Positions 27,720 through 36,765 of a stretch of DNA of 62,429 bases are shown piece by piece. The stretch is from Bifidobacterium breve (GTDB taxonomy: Bacteria; Bacteroidota; Bacteroidia; Flavobacteriales; Flavobacteriaceae): assembly GCA_943323545.2 (NCBI GenBank), contig CALPIE020000002.1, positions 1 through 62,429 on the forward strand, in the 5' to 3' direction. The stretch's first letter is position 1. Each line of letters starts with the position of its first letter. Under the pieces are notes generated by a model, which was given only the letters and a program-made list of their open reading frames with translations, had not been told where the DNA came from and searched no databases. The position numbers were made by a program, and so were the translations under genes.

Positions 27720-28484
27720 TTATAAATTTACTTTTGTTAACCATTCATCTAATAATCGATTGAATTCATCGGGATGCTCCATCATAGCAGCATGACCACA
27801 TTTATCAATCCAATATAAAGTAGAATTAGGCATGAGTCTATGAAATTCTTCAGCAACAGATGGCGGCGTTACTTGGTCGTTTTTCCCCCAAATTATACAA
27901 GTTTGTTCATGCATTTTCGGCAAATCTTTTGCCATATTATGTCGAATGGCACTCTTAGCAATTGTTAGTGTTTTTATTACCTTAATCCTATCATTTACAA
28001 CTGCAAAAACTTCATCAACCATTTCTTTTGTAGCTGTTTTTGGATCGTAAAAAACACTTTCGGTTTTCTTTTTTATATACTCATAATCACCTCTTTTAGG
28101 ATAACTGTCGCCCATGGCACTTTCATATAGTCCAGAACTGCCCGTAATTACTATTCCGGCAACTTTTTCCGGATACAATTTAGAATGATACAAAGCAATA
28201 TGACCGCCTAACGAGTTTCCTAAAAGAATTACCCTGTCAAATTTTTTAAAGATGATAAAGTCTTTAACGAATCGGGCAAAGGCTTTTACATTTGTTTTTA
28301 AAAGATTTTGAGAATATAATGGTAATTCTGGAATTACAACTTTATATCCTTTTTTTGAAAAATAATTTGCTACCCCTTCAAAATTACTTAAACCACCCAT
28401 TAATCCATGAAGAACAACAATAGGTGTTCCTTCTCCAACTTCATAATAGGTAAATTTTCCTTCTTTTTTAATATGATTATCCAT
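27720..28484 (-). CDS. Alpha/beta hydrolase
   Basis: The 254-aa product has an alpha/beta-hydrolase fold: oxyanion region VVLHGLMGG, nucleophile elbow GNSLGG with Ser91, acid region WGKNDQVTP and catalytic His in DKCGHAAMMEHP. No signal peptide is seen. The substrate is unknown. It sits between engB and the dcw cluster, divergent from mraZ. Confidence 0.92.
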   Translation of the reverse strand: MDNHIKKEGKFTYYEVGEGTPIVVLHGLMGGLSNFEGVANYFSKKGYKVVIPELPLYSQNLLKTNVKAFARFVKDFIIFKKFDRVILLGNSLGGHIALYHSKLYPEKVAGIVITGSSGLYESAMGDSYPKRGDYEYIKKKTESVFYDPKTATKEMVDEVFAVVNDRIKVIKTLTIAKSAIRHNMAKDLPKMHEQTCIIWGKNDQVTPPSVAEEFHRLMPNSTLYWIDKCGHAAMMEHPDEFNRLLDEWLTKVNL

Positions 28485-28507
28485 TAAATGTTCCTTTTAA
28501 ACACTTG

Positions 28508-28515
28508 CAAATATA
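28508..28515 (-). promoter_or_regulatory. -7 element of the hydrolase gene
   Basis: On the minus strand TATATTTG lies 23 bases upstream of the hydrolase ATG and matches TAnnTTTG. Confidence 0.45.
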
Positions 28516-28781
28516 GAACTTTATCCAACATTGCTAATATACGAGTTAACTTATTAAAATAAAAATCAATTTTTTTAAAGAATTCATGCAACTATCTAAT
28601 TACCAACAGTAATACTTTTTTCAATATTTTTTTTATCAAAATAATCCCTAATAAAGTGTAAAAAAAACTAATTATTTCAATTTTTACTGATTATTTTATA
28701 AAAATCCAATTGATTCTTAACCTTTTGTTAAATATTATTAAAAAACGCTTTTTTTAAAATTCAAATTTAAAAGAAGAACAA

Positions 28782-28830
28782 GTGGTAAAACTTATTAACA
28801 AAGTGGTAAAAAGTAGTAAAATGTGGGAAT
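28782..28830 (+). promoter_or_regulatory. Probable MraZ operator (four MraZ boxes)
   Basis: GTGGTAAAA (28782), GTGGTAAAA (28803), GTAGTAAAA (28813) and GTGGGAAT (28823) recur. The last three have a 10-bp period, equivalent to TGGKR boxes with five-base spacers as bound by MraZ in other bacteria; the first is 21 bp, about two helical turns, upstream. They sit just above the -7 element (28839-28846), so MraZ is expected to regulate its own operon. The rest of the 387-bp gap is AT-rich and shows no gene. Confidence 0.65.
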
Positions 28831-28838
28831 AAATTTTA

Positions 28839-28846
28839 TATTTTTG
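28839..28846 (+). promoter_or_regulatory. -7 element of the dcw operon
   Basis: TATTTTTG matches TAnnTTTG, directly downstream of the MraZ boxes and 25 bases before the mraZ TTG start. Confidence 0.5.
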
Positions 28847-28871
28847 CTCTTTAACCTAAATAAATTATTTT

Positions 28872-29345
28872 TTGAATTCTTTAATCGGAACATACGAGTG
28901 TAAAATTGATGCTAAAGGAAGACTACTTATTCCTTCACCATTAAAGAAGCAACTTTCGGCTTCACTTCAAGACGGTTTTGTTTTGAAGCGATCTGTGTTT
29001 CAGCCTTGTTTGGAATTGTACCCAATGAGTGAATGGAATTTAATGATGCAAAAAATAAACAAACTCAACCGTTTTGTAAAAAAAAATAACGATTTCATAC
29101 GTCGTTTTACGGCAGGTGTTAAAGTGGTTGAAATTGACAACTTAGGCCGATTATTAATCTCTAAAGACTTGTCAGTTTTTGCTAAAATCTCTAAAGATAT
29201 TGTCTTGTCTTCGGCGGTGAATATTATTGAAATTTGGGATAAAGAATTATATGAAAAAGCAATTGATGATTCTGTAGGCGACTTTGCAGATTTAGCTGAA
29301 GATGTAATGGGAAATGTAAATGATGATGACAATGGAATATCATAA
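28872..29345 (+). CDS. mraZ: Transcriptional regulator/division protein MraZ
   Basis: The 157-aa product has two SpoVT/AbrB-like halves: GTYECKIDAKGRLLIPSPLKKQL and VKVVEIDNLGRLLISKDL. MraZ binds repeats upstream of its own gene and controls dcw expression. The start is TTG (TTGAATTCTTTA) with GTYECK close behind, as expected; no ATG is available in that position. The 3' end overlaps rsmH. Confidence 0.94.
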   Translation: MNSLIGTYECKIDAKGRLLIPSPLKKQLSASLQDGFVLKRSVFQPCLELYPMSEWNLMMQKINKLNRFVKKNNDFIRRFTAGVKVVEIDNLGRLLISKDLSVFAKISKDIVLSSAVNIIEIWDKELYEKAIDDSVGDFADLAEDVMGNVNDDDNGIS

Positions 29346-30228
29346 TCCAGTTCTTTTAAAAGAAACGGTAGACGGTTTGAATATTAAACCTAATGGAATT
29401 TATGTTGATGTTACATTTGGAGGTGGAGGACATTCAAAAGAAATATTAAATCGATTAGGTCCAGATGGAAAATTATTTGGTTTTGACCAAGATGAAGATG
29501 CATTTGAAAACGCTTTATTAGACGATCGATTTGTTTTGATTCCTGAGAATTTCAGATATATAAAAAGATTTTTAAGATTTCATGGCGTAAAAAGTGTCGA
29601 TGGGATTTTAGCAGATTTAGGTGTTTCCTCTCACCAATTTGATGTTCCGGAAAGAGGTTTTTCAACACGATTTGACGCTCAATTGGATATGAGAATGAGT
29701 AAAAAAAACGAATTAGACGCTTTTAAAGTGGTTAATGAATATGATGAAACCAATTTGCGTCGGGTTTTTTTTGATTACGGAGAATTAAAAAATGCGCCTG
29801 CTTTATCGAGAAGAATTATCGAAGCTAGAGCACTAAATCCGATTCAAAAAACAGATGAATTAAAAACAATCTTAGGTCGTTTTTTACCCGCTCATAGCAG
29901 TAATAAAATTTTGGCACAAATATACCAAGCAATTAGAATTGAAGTCAATCAAGAAATGGATGTTTTGAAAGAATTTTTAGAACAGTCCCTTGAGATTTTA
30001 AAACCTGAAGGACGATTAAGTGTGATTTCGTATCACTCGTTAGAAGATAGATTGGTAAAACGATTCATGAAAAACGGATTGTTTGATGGAGAGCCAGAAC
30101 GCGATTTCTTCGGAAATTTTTCTGTTCCATTCAAACTAGTAGGAAAATTAATTGTTCCAAACGATGCTGAAATCAAAATCAACAATAGAGCAAGAAGTGC
30201 CAAGTTGCGTATCGCAGAAAAGAAATAA
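29320..30228 (+). CDS. rsmH: 16S rRNA (cytosine(1402)-N(4))-methyltransferase
   Basis: The 302-aa product N4-methylates C1402 of 16S rRNA in the ribosomal decoding centre. SAM motif VDVTFGGGGHSKEIL, DGILADLGVSSHQFD, ERGFSTRFDAQLDMRM and SYHSLEDRLVKRFM are family signatures. The start may be ATG 29320 or, more likely, ATG 29332 (MEYHNPVLL), overlapping mraZ by 26 or 14 bases. It is the second gene of the dcw cluster. Confidence 0.96.
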   Translation: MMMTMEYHNPVLLKETVDGLNIKPNGIYVDVTFGGGGHSKEILNRLGPDGKLFGFDQDEDAFENALLDDRFVLIPENFRYIKRFLRFHGVKSVDGILADLGVSSHQFDVPERGFSTRFDAQLDMRMSKKNELDAFKVVNEYDETNLRRVFFDYGELKNAPALSRRIIEARALNPIQKTDELKTILGRFLPAHSSNKILAQIYQAIRIEVNQEMDVLKEFLEQSLEILKPEGRLSVISYHSLEDRLVKRFMKNGLFDGEPERDFFGNFSVPFKLVGKLIVPNDAEIKINNRARSAKLRIAEKK

Positions 30229-30278
30229 TTGATAAAAAACAGCTTAGTGCCTATTGCCTATAGCTTAAAGCATAACAA

Positions 30279-30626
30279 ATGAAAAGCGGAGTTTACAGCA
30301 TTTTAAAAGCGCGGTATTTAGTAAATGAAGATGCAACTAGAAACTGGCGATTCATTGTTTTTTTAATTATTCTAGCCATTTTAATGATTGCCAATACACA
30401 TCGTTACGAACAAAAAGTCTTTAAAATTGCCGAATTGACAAATGAAGTTAAAGAATTAAGATCCGAATTTGTTGATAGAAGATCCGAATTAATGAAATTA
30501 AAAATGGAATCAACAATTTCAGATAAAATGGAATTAAGAGGGATTTATCCATCTCAAGTCCCACCCAAAAAAATAAAAGTAAAAAAACCAATAGAGAAAA
30601 GTTTCTTTAAAAAACTATGGCAGTAG
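30279..30626 (+). CDS. ftsL: FtsL-like cell division protein
   Basis: The 115-aa product has a short cytoplasmic N-terminus, one membrane helix (FIVFLIILAILMIANT) and a coiled coil (KIAELTNEVKELRSEFVDRRSELMKLKME), the classic FtsL layout. The position between rsmH and ftsI supports the call, as sequence conservation in FtsL is weak. It overlaps ftsI by ten bases. GCCTATTGCCTATA repeats lie in the 50-bp spacer upstream. Confidence 0.85.
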   Translation: MKSGVYSILKARYLVNEDATRNWRFIVFLIILAILMIANTHRYEQKVFKIAELTNEVKELRSEFVDRRSELMKLKMESTISDKMELRGIYPSQVPPKKIKVKKPIEKSFFKKLWQ

Positions 30627-32614
30627 AAGATAAAAATATTTCTTATCGTATTTATCTAATGGCGGTTTTCATCTTCTTGATGGCGATTGCTATTATGGTA
30701 AAACTCACTAATATTCAGTGGGTAGAAGGAAATTATTATCGCAAATTAGCCAAAGAACGATCAGTTAAAAATTTCATTATTCCAGCTAATAAAGGTAATA
30801 TTTATTCGTCAGATGGAAGTCTTTTAGCAACATCGATTCCTAATTACAGTATACGATTTGATGCTGTTACTCCTAAAACTGTCGATTTTGAAAAGAATGT
30901 TAAGCCATTGTCCGATTCCCTTGCATTTTTACTAAACAAACCAAGTTCTTTTTTTGAATCTGAATTAAGAAGAGCTAAAGCAAACAAAAGCCGATATTTA
31001 TTAATTGCTCGTGATTTGAGTTATACCCAATATGTAAAAATTAAAGGTTTTCCATTATTTAAACTTGGCGCAAATAAAGGTGGATTAATAGTAGAGCAAA
31101 AAACTGTTCGCGTTCATCCTATTGGAAAAATTGCAGAAAGAACAATTGGATATGAACGAATTACTCCAGCAGGTAATCCTGACGGGAAAGGAATAGAATG
31201 GTCATTCAGAAAATATTTAAATGGTAAAGATGGTAAAGTATTAAAGCAAAAAATCGCCAAAGGACAATGGAAACCCATTCGTGATATAAATGAAGTTGAA
31301 CCTCATGATGGTTACGATGTGATTTCTACAATTGATGTTTACATCCAAGACATTGCTCACCACGCGTTGTTAAAACAATTAGAAGAATATGGTGCCGATC
31401 ATGGTTGTGTTGTAGTTATGGAAACCAAAACCGGAAAAGTTAAAGCGATTTCCAACTTAGGAAAAGCAGAAGATGACACTTACTACGAAACGGTGAATTA
31501 TGCTATTGCCGAATCTCATGAGCCAGGTTCTACTTTTAAATTGGTAGATATGATTGCTTTACTTGATGACAATAAAATTGACACTAGTAAAGTATACGAT
31601 AGCAACGGTGGAACTATCATTTATAACGGAAAAAAAGTACGCGATTCACATGAAGGAGGTTATGGAAGAATATCATTAGCTAGAGGTTTTGAAGTATCTT
31701 CTAACACCATAATGGTTCAAGCTGTGTATGAAAATTATAAAAAGAATCCTCAAGAATTTGTTGACCGAATTGACCGTATGGGATTGAACAAACCACTCGG
31801 ATTACCATTTAAAGGCGAAGGTATACCTAAAATTCCACAGCCAACAGATAAATCGTGGAGCGCCATATCACTGCCATGGATGGCATTTGGTTATGGAGTT
31901 GCCGTTACGCCACTCCAAACCTTAACACTTTATAATGCTATTGCCAACAATGGTGAAATGGTGAAACCCATTTTTGTTTCCGAAATTAAAGAATGGAATA
32001 AAACCATAAAAAAGTATGATAAGCAAGTTATCAATCCGAGTATTTGCTCACAAGAAACAATTAAAAAAGTAAGAGCGGTTTTACAGAATGTGGTAAAAAG
32101 AGGAACGGGTTCAAAGTTGTATTCTAAAGATTTTTCAATGGCAGGAAAAACAGGAACTGCTCAAGCAAATTATGGCAAAAATGGAGGAAACGACAAACAT
32201 TACATTTCTTCTTTTGTTGGATTTTTCCCAGCAGAAAGTCCAAAATATTCTTGCATTGTAGTAGTACATAAACCCAACACTTCTAATAATAATTATTATG
32301 GTGCCGATGTTGCTGGTCCCGTTTTTAAACGCATTGCTCAAAAGATATTTACAGATTCGCCTTCCACAAATGAGATAAAAAATCTAAATAGAAAAGTCAG
32401 CACTCAAGAGTTAAGTTATCAAAACTATTACAATAAAGAAACGCCAAAATACATACCAAATCTAAAAGGAATGTCGGGTATGGATGCTATTGCTTTATTA
32501 GAAAATTTAAAATTAAAAGTGAAAGTTATTGGCGTTGGAAAAGTGAAATCACAATCCATTCAAGCTGGTCAACCAATCATAATAAACGCAACTATATTAC
32601 TAGAATTATCGTGA
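30617..32614 (+). CDS. ftsI: Peptidoglycan transpeptidase FtsI (PBP3) with PASTA domain
   Basis: The 665-aa product is the septal class B penicillin-binding protein. It has one N-terminal membrane helix, a pedestal domain and a transpeptidase domain with Ser305-TFK (STFK), SSN at 361-363 and KTG at 511-513. The C-terminal 60 residues form a PASTA domain (IPNLKGMSGMDAIALLENLKLKVKVIG), unlike E. coli FtsI. It overlaps murE by four bases (GTGA). Confidence 0.96.
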   Translation: MAVEDKNISYRIYLMAVFIFLMAIAIMVKLTNIQWVEGNYYRKLAKERSVKNFIIPANKGNIYSSDGSLLATSIPNYSIRFDAVTPKTVDFEKNVKPLSDSLAFLLNKPSSFFESELRRAKANKSRYLLIARDLSYTQYVKIKGFPLFKLGANKGGLIVEQKTVRVHPIGKIAERTIGYERITPAGNPDGKGIEWSFRKYLNGKDGKVLKQKIAKGQWKPIRDINEVEPHDGYDVISTIDVYIQDIAHHALLKQLEEYGADHGCVVVMETKTGKVKAISNLGKAEDDTYYETVNYAIAESHEPGSTFKLVDMIALLDDNKIDTSKVYDSNGGTIIYNGKKVRDSHEGGYGRISLARGFEVSSNTIMVQAVYENYKKNPQEFVDRIDRMGLNKPLGLPFKGEGIPKIPQPTDKSWSAISLPWMAFGYGVAVTPLQTLTLYNAIANNGEMVKPIFVSEIKEWNKTIKKYDKQVINPSICSQETIKKVRAVLQNVVKRGTGSKLYSKDFSMAGKTGTAQANYGKNGGNDKHYISSFVGFFPAESPKYSCIVVVHKPNTSNNNYYGADVAGPVFKRIAQKIFTDSPSTNEIKNLNRKVSTQELSYQNYYNKETPKYIPNLKGMSGMDAIALLENLKLKVKVIGVGKVKSQSIQAGQPIIINATILLELS

Positions 32615-34074
32615 GTATTCTTAAAAACATATTGTACAAAGTAGCGATTGAAGCAGTAAAAGGTTCAACAGAATTCAACGTGAATAAAATTGAATTTGAC
32701 TCAAGAAAAATTCAAGAAAATGATGTTTTTGTTGCTATTAGAGGATCTCTTTCAAATGGGCATGACTTTATAGAAACCGCTATTAATTTAGGCGCAATTG
32801 CCATAGTTTGCGATACTTTTCCAGAAGTAATTGTAACCGGAATAACCTATATAAAAGTAAAAGACACAAATGCAGCATTAGCTTTTATGGCTGCAAATTT
32901 TTATGACAATCCGTCTTCAAAATTACAATTGGTAGGAATTACGGGAACAAATGGGAAAACAACTATCGCCTCTCTTTTATATCAATTGTTTAAAAAAGCA
33001 GGGTATAAAGTAGGGCTACTTTCTACTGTAAAAATAATGGTTGATGAAGAAGAACACAAAGCTACTCATACCACTCCAGATTCTCTTTCAATTAATTTTT
33101 ACTTAAATGAAATGATTGAAAAAGGTGTCGACTATTGTTTTATGGAAGTAAGCTCACACGGAATACATCAAAAACGTACCGAAGGTTTGCAATTTGCAGG
33201 GGGCGTTTTTACCAATTTATCTCATGATCATTTAGATTACCATGCCACTTTTTCTGAATATCGAGATGTAAAAAAATCATTTTTTGATCAGCTATCTAAA
33301 AATGCTTTTGCTTTAACCAATGTAGATGACAAAAATGGTTTGGTAATGTTGCAAAATTCGATGGCTCGTAAATTAACCTATGGTTTAAAAACCTATGCTA
33401 TATACAAAGCTCAAATTTTAGAAAACCAATTAAGTGGATTGCTTCTTAAAATCAATGAAAATGAAGTTTGGGTGCGATTAATTGGAACTTTTAACGCTTA
33501 CAATTTATTGGCTATTTACGGTACTGCAGTCGAACTTGGATTAGAAAGTCTTGAAGTGTTACGATTGTTATCGGAGTTGGAAAGTGTGTCGGGGCGTTTC
33601 CAATTTATAGTTTCAAATGATAAAATAACAGCAATTGTTGATTATGCTCACACGCCAGATGCTCTAGAAAATGTACTGAATACCATTAATGATATCAGAA
33701 CCAAAAATGAGCAATTAATTACAGTAGTTGGTTGTGGCGGCGATAGAGATAAAACCAAAAGACCAATCATGGCAAACATCGCCACAAAATTGAGCGATAA
33801 AGTTATTATCACTTCAGATAATCCAAGGACAGAAGATCCAAAAACAATAATTGCTGAAATGGAAGCAGGTGTAGAACCTCAAAATTATAAAAAATCGCTA
33901 TCTATTGAAGATAGAAAACAAGCAATAAAAACAGCTTGCCAGCTAGCAAATGCTAATGACATAATTCTTATAGCAGGAAAAGGTCATGAAACTTATCAAG
34001 AGATTAACGGCATTCGTCATGATTTTGATGATATGAAAATAGTAAAAGAAATTTTAGAACAATTAAATAAATAA
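32611..34074 (+). CDS. murE: UDP-MurNAc-tripeptide synthetase, meso-diaminopimelate-adding
   Basis: The 487-aa product adds the third stem residue to UDP-MurNAc-L-Ala-D-Glu. The ATP-binding TGTNGKTT is at residues 111-118 and the DNPR motif at 403-406 (DNPRTEDP) points to meso-diaminopimelate instead of lysine. The start is GTG at 32611, in the GTGA overlap with the ftsI stop. MurF is not present in this cluster. Confidence 0.96.
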   Translation: MSILKNILYKVAIEAVKGSTEFNVNKIEFDSRKIQENDVFVAIRGSLSNGHDFIETAINLGAIAIVCDTFPEVIVTGITYIKVKDTNAALAFMAANFYDNPSSKLQLVGITGTNGKTTIASLLYQLFKKAGYKVGLLSTVKIMVDEEEHKATHTTPDSLSINFYLNEMIEKGVDYCFMEVSSHGIHQKRTEGLQFAGGVFTNLSHDHLDYHATFSEYRDVKKSFFDQLSKNAFALTNVDDKNGLVMLQNSMARKLTYGLKTYAIYKAQILENQLSGLLLKINENEVWVRLIGTFNAYNLLAIYGTAVELGLESLEVLRLLSELESVSGRFQFIVSNDKITAIVDYAHTPDALENVLNTINDIRTKNEQLITVVGCGGDRDKTKRPIMANIATKLSDKVIITSDNPRTEDPKTIIAEMEAGVEPQNYKKSLSIEDRKQAIKTACQLANANDIILIAGKGHETYQEINGIRHDFDDMKIVKEILEQLNK

Positions 34075-34103
34075 ACAGAACTTGATTTTAGAAGCTTTAC
34101 TAC

Positions 34104-34133
34104 TAAACTTCTAAACTCATAAACTTCTAAACT
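34104..34133 (+). repeat. Direct repeat before mraY start codon
   Basis: TAAACTTCTAAACT occurs at 34104-34117 and 34120-34133, the second ending immediately before the mraY ATG. Confidence 0.7.
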
Positions 34134-35360
34134 ATGTTATACTACTTATTTGAATATTTAGACAAAACATTAGATGTACCTGGAACCGGAGTATTTCAAT
34201 ACATTACGTTTCGTTCTGCATTAGCATTAATTCTTTCTTTAATGATTTCAACTATTTATGGAAAAAAAATAGTGGCGTTTCTAAGAAAACAACAAGTAGG
34301 TGAAACGGTTAGAGAACTTGGTTTAGAAGGTCAAAATCAAAAAGCAGGAACACCTACCATGGGTGGATTAATCATCATAATTGCAACTTTAATTCCGGTG
34401 ATATTATTAACTAAACTAAATAATATTTATATCATACTATTGATTATCACTACTCTTTGGATGGGAACAATAGGTTTTATAGACGATTATATTAAAATTT
34501 TCAAAAAAGACAAACAAGGTTTAAAAGGCATTTTTAAAGTTATTGGTCAAGTTGGATTGGGATTAATAGTTGGTTCTGTTTTGTATTTTCATCCCGGAGT
34601 TACTGTTCGTGAAAAATCATCAAAACCAATTACTTTTAATCAAACAGAAACGGTTGTAAAACAAATTCCAAAAGAAATAAAATCAACCACCACCACAATT
34701 CCTTTTACAAAAAACAACGAATTAGATTATGCAAAATTCATCGAATGGACAGGTGATGATTATGAAAATTGGGCTTGGTTGGTATTCATTCCAATAGTAA
34801 TTTTTATCATCACAGCAGTTTCTAATGGTGCCAATTTAACCGATGGGATAGACGGTTTAGCAGCTGGTACTTCGGCCATTTCGGTACTTGCATTAGGGAT
34901 TTTCACCTTCGTTTCTGGTAACTTGATTTTGTCGAGTTATCTCAATGTAATGTACATCCCCAATTCTGGTGAAATGACAGTATTTATTGCAGCTTTTGTT
35001 GGGGCACTAATCGGATTCCTTTGGTACAATTCCTATCCTGCAACAGTATTTATGGGAGACACAGGTAGTTTAACTATAGGTGGAATTATAGCAGTACTCG
35101 CCATATCCGTAAGAAAAGAAATGTTATTACCTGTTTTATGTGCCATTTTCTTTGCCGAAAACGCCTCTGTAATTATTCAAGTATTCTATTTCAAATACAC
35201 AAAAAAACGTTTTGGCGTAGGGCGAAGGGTTTTTCTAATGGCGCCTTTACATCATCATTATCAGAAAAAAGGATATCACGAAAGTAAAATTGTAACCCGA
35301 TTTTGGATTGTTACTATACTATTAGCAATTGTTTCAATTGTAACATTAAAATTACGATAG
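34134..35360 (+). CDS. mraY: Phospho-N-acetylmuramoyl-pentapeptide-transferase
   Basis: The 408-aa product transfers phospho-MurNAc-pentapeptide to undecaprenyl phosphate, making lipid I in the inner membrane. [38 protein letters not shown] and the C-terminal [11 protein letters not shown] are signature motifs. It is longer than the E. coli enzyme because of an insert of about 60 residues after helix 4 (residues 160-220), which is usual in Bacteroidetes. The TAG stop overlaps the murD GTG start by one base. Confidence 0.97.
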   Translation: MLYYLFEYLDKTLDVPGTGVFQYITFRSALALILSLMISTIYGKKIVAFLRKQQVGETVRELGLEGQNQKAGTPTMGGLIIIIATLIPVILLTKLNNIYIILLIITTLWMGTIGFIDDYIKIFKKDKQGLKGIFKVIGQVGLGLIVGSVLYFHPGVTVREKSSKPITFNQTETVVKQIPKEIKSTTTTIPFTKNNELDYAKFIEWTGDDYENWAWLVFIPIVIFIITAVSNGANLTDGIDGLAAGTSAISVLALGIFTFVSGNLILSSYLNVMYIPNSGEMTVFIAAFVGALIGFLWYNSYPATVFMGDTGSLTIGGIIAVLAISVRKEMLLPVLCAIFFAENASVIIQVFYFKYTKKRFGVGRRVFLMAPLHHHYQKKGYHESKIVTRFWIVTILLAIVSIVTLKLR

Positions 35361-36694
35361 TGAAACGATTAGTGGTTCTTGGAGGAGGAGAAAGTGGAGT
35401 AGGAACTGCCATTTTAGGGAAACAAAAAGGATATGATGTTTTTGTATCTGATTTCGGAAAAATAAAAGACAATTACAAACAAGTTCTTATAAATAACGAC
35501 ATCAATTGGGAAGACGAAAAGCATACAGAAGATTTAATTCTGAATGCAGATGTGGTAATGAAAAGTCCGGGAATTCCAGATAAAGCGCCAATTGTAAAAC
35601 AGCTTACAGGAAAAGGAATTCCTGTTATTTCAGAAATAGAGTTTGCTTTTCCATATACCAAAGCAATTACTATTGGAATTACAGGTAGTAATGGCAAAAC
35701 CACAACCACAATGTTAACCTACCATTTGTTAAAATCAGGAGGTTTAAATGTAGGCCTAGGAGGTAACATCGGGAAAAGTTTTGCATGGCAAGTTGCCGAC
35801 GAAAATTTCGATTCATATGTATTAGAATTGAGCAGTTTTCAATTAGACGGAATAGTAAATTACAAACCACACATTGCAATTATTACCAACATTAGTCCAG
35901 ATCATTTAGACCGATACGAATATAAATATGAAAATTATATCGCTTCTAAATTTAGAATTACAATGAATCAAACAGAAGAAGATTACCTTATTTATGATGC
36001 AGACGATGAGGCAATAAAAAACTGGTTACACAACAATAAAACAAAAGCAAAACTGATTCCTTTTTCTTTAACAAATAAGTTGGAAAACGGAGCATTTATA
36101 AACAACAAAACCATGGAATTAAACATCAACCAAGAAGAATTTATGATGGAAACATCACAAATTGCATTAGAAGGACAGCACAACATGAAAAACGCAATGG
36201 CCGCCACTTCTGTAGCACAGTTAATGCGCATCAGAAAGGAAACCATCCGCGAAAGCTTGTCTAATTTTCAAGGCGTTGAACATCGATTGGAGAAAGTACT
36301 TAAAATTCAAAATGTACTCTACATCAACGACAGTAAAGCTACGAATGTAAATGCCACTTTCTTTGCTCTTGACAGTATGACAACACCAACTATTTGGATT
36401 GTTGGTGGTGTTGATAAAGGGAATGATTATAGCGAATTAATGGCTTTAGTACATGAAAAAGTAAAAGCAATTATTTGCCTTGGTGTTGAAAATAAAAAGA
36501 TAGTTGATGCTTTTGGAAATGTGGTCGACATGATGGTGGAAGTCGATAACATGCACGATGCCGTAAATACAGCGCGACACATTGCCGAAAAAGGAGACAC
36601 TGTACTTCTCTCGCCAGCATGCGCCAGTTTTGATTTGTTTCAAAATTATGAGGATAGAGGAAATCAATTTAAATACGAAGTGAAAAATTTATAA
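35360..36694 (+). CDS. murD: UDP-N-acetylmuramoylalanine-D-glutamate ligase
   Basis: The enzyme adds D-Glu to UDP-MurNAc-L-Ala. The track ORF begins at 35303 inside mraY; GTG 35360 gives the proper N-terminus [15 protein letters not shown] and a normal 444-aa length, and it overlaps the mraY stop by one base. The ATP site is TGSNGKTTTT (residues 108-117), and NISPDHLDRYE and NDSKATNVNAT are family motifs. Confidence 0.95.
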   Translation: MKRLVVLGGGESGVGTAILGKQKGYDVFVSDFGKIKDNYKQVLINNDINWEDEKHTEDLILNADVVMKSPGIPDKAPIVKQLTGKGIPVISEIEFAFPYTKAITIGITGSNGKTTTTMLTYHLLKSGGLNVGLGGNIGKSFAWQVADENFDSYVLELSSFQLDGIVNYKPHIAIITNISPDHLDRYEYKYENYIASKFRITMNQTEEDYLIYDADDEAIKNWLHNNKTKAKLIPFSLTNKLENGAFINNKTMELNINQEEFMMETSQIALEGQHNMKNAMAATSVAQLMRIRKETIRESLSNFQGVEHRLEKVLKIQNVLYINDSKATNVNATFFALDSMTTPTIWIVGGVDKGNDYSELMALVHEKVKAIICLGVENKKIVDAFGNVVDMMVEVDNMHDAVNTARHIAEKGDTVLLSPACASFDLFQNYEDRGNQFKYEVKNL

Positions 36695-36765
36695 TGTAGG
36701 ATTGAAGATTTGTGATTTAGGAATTAAATTCCTAATTCCTATATCCTAATTCCCAAATCAAAAAA

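Noticed and set aside
35303-35359. N-terminal extension of MurD
   Set aside because: It lies inside mraY; the GTG at 35360 gives the standard N-terminus.
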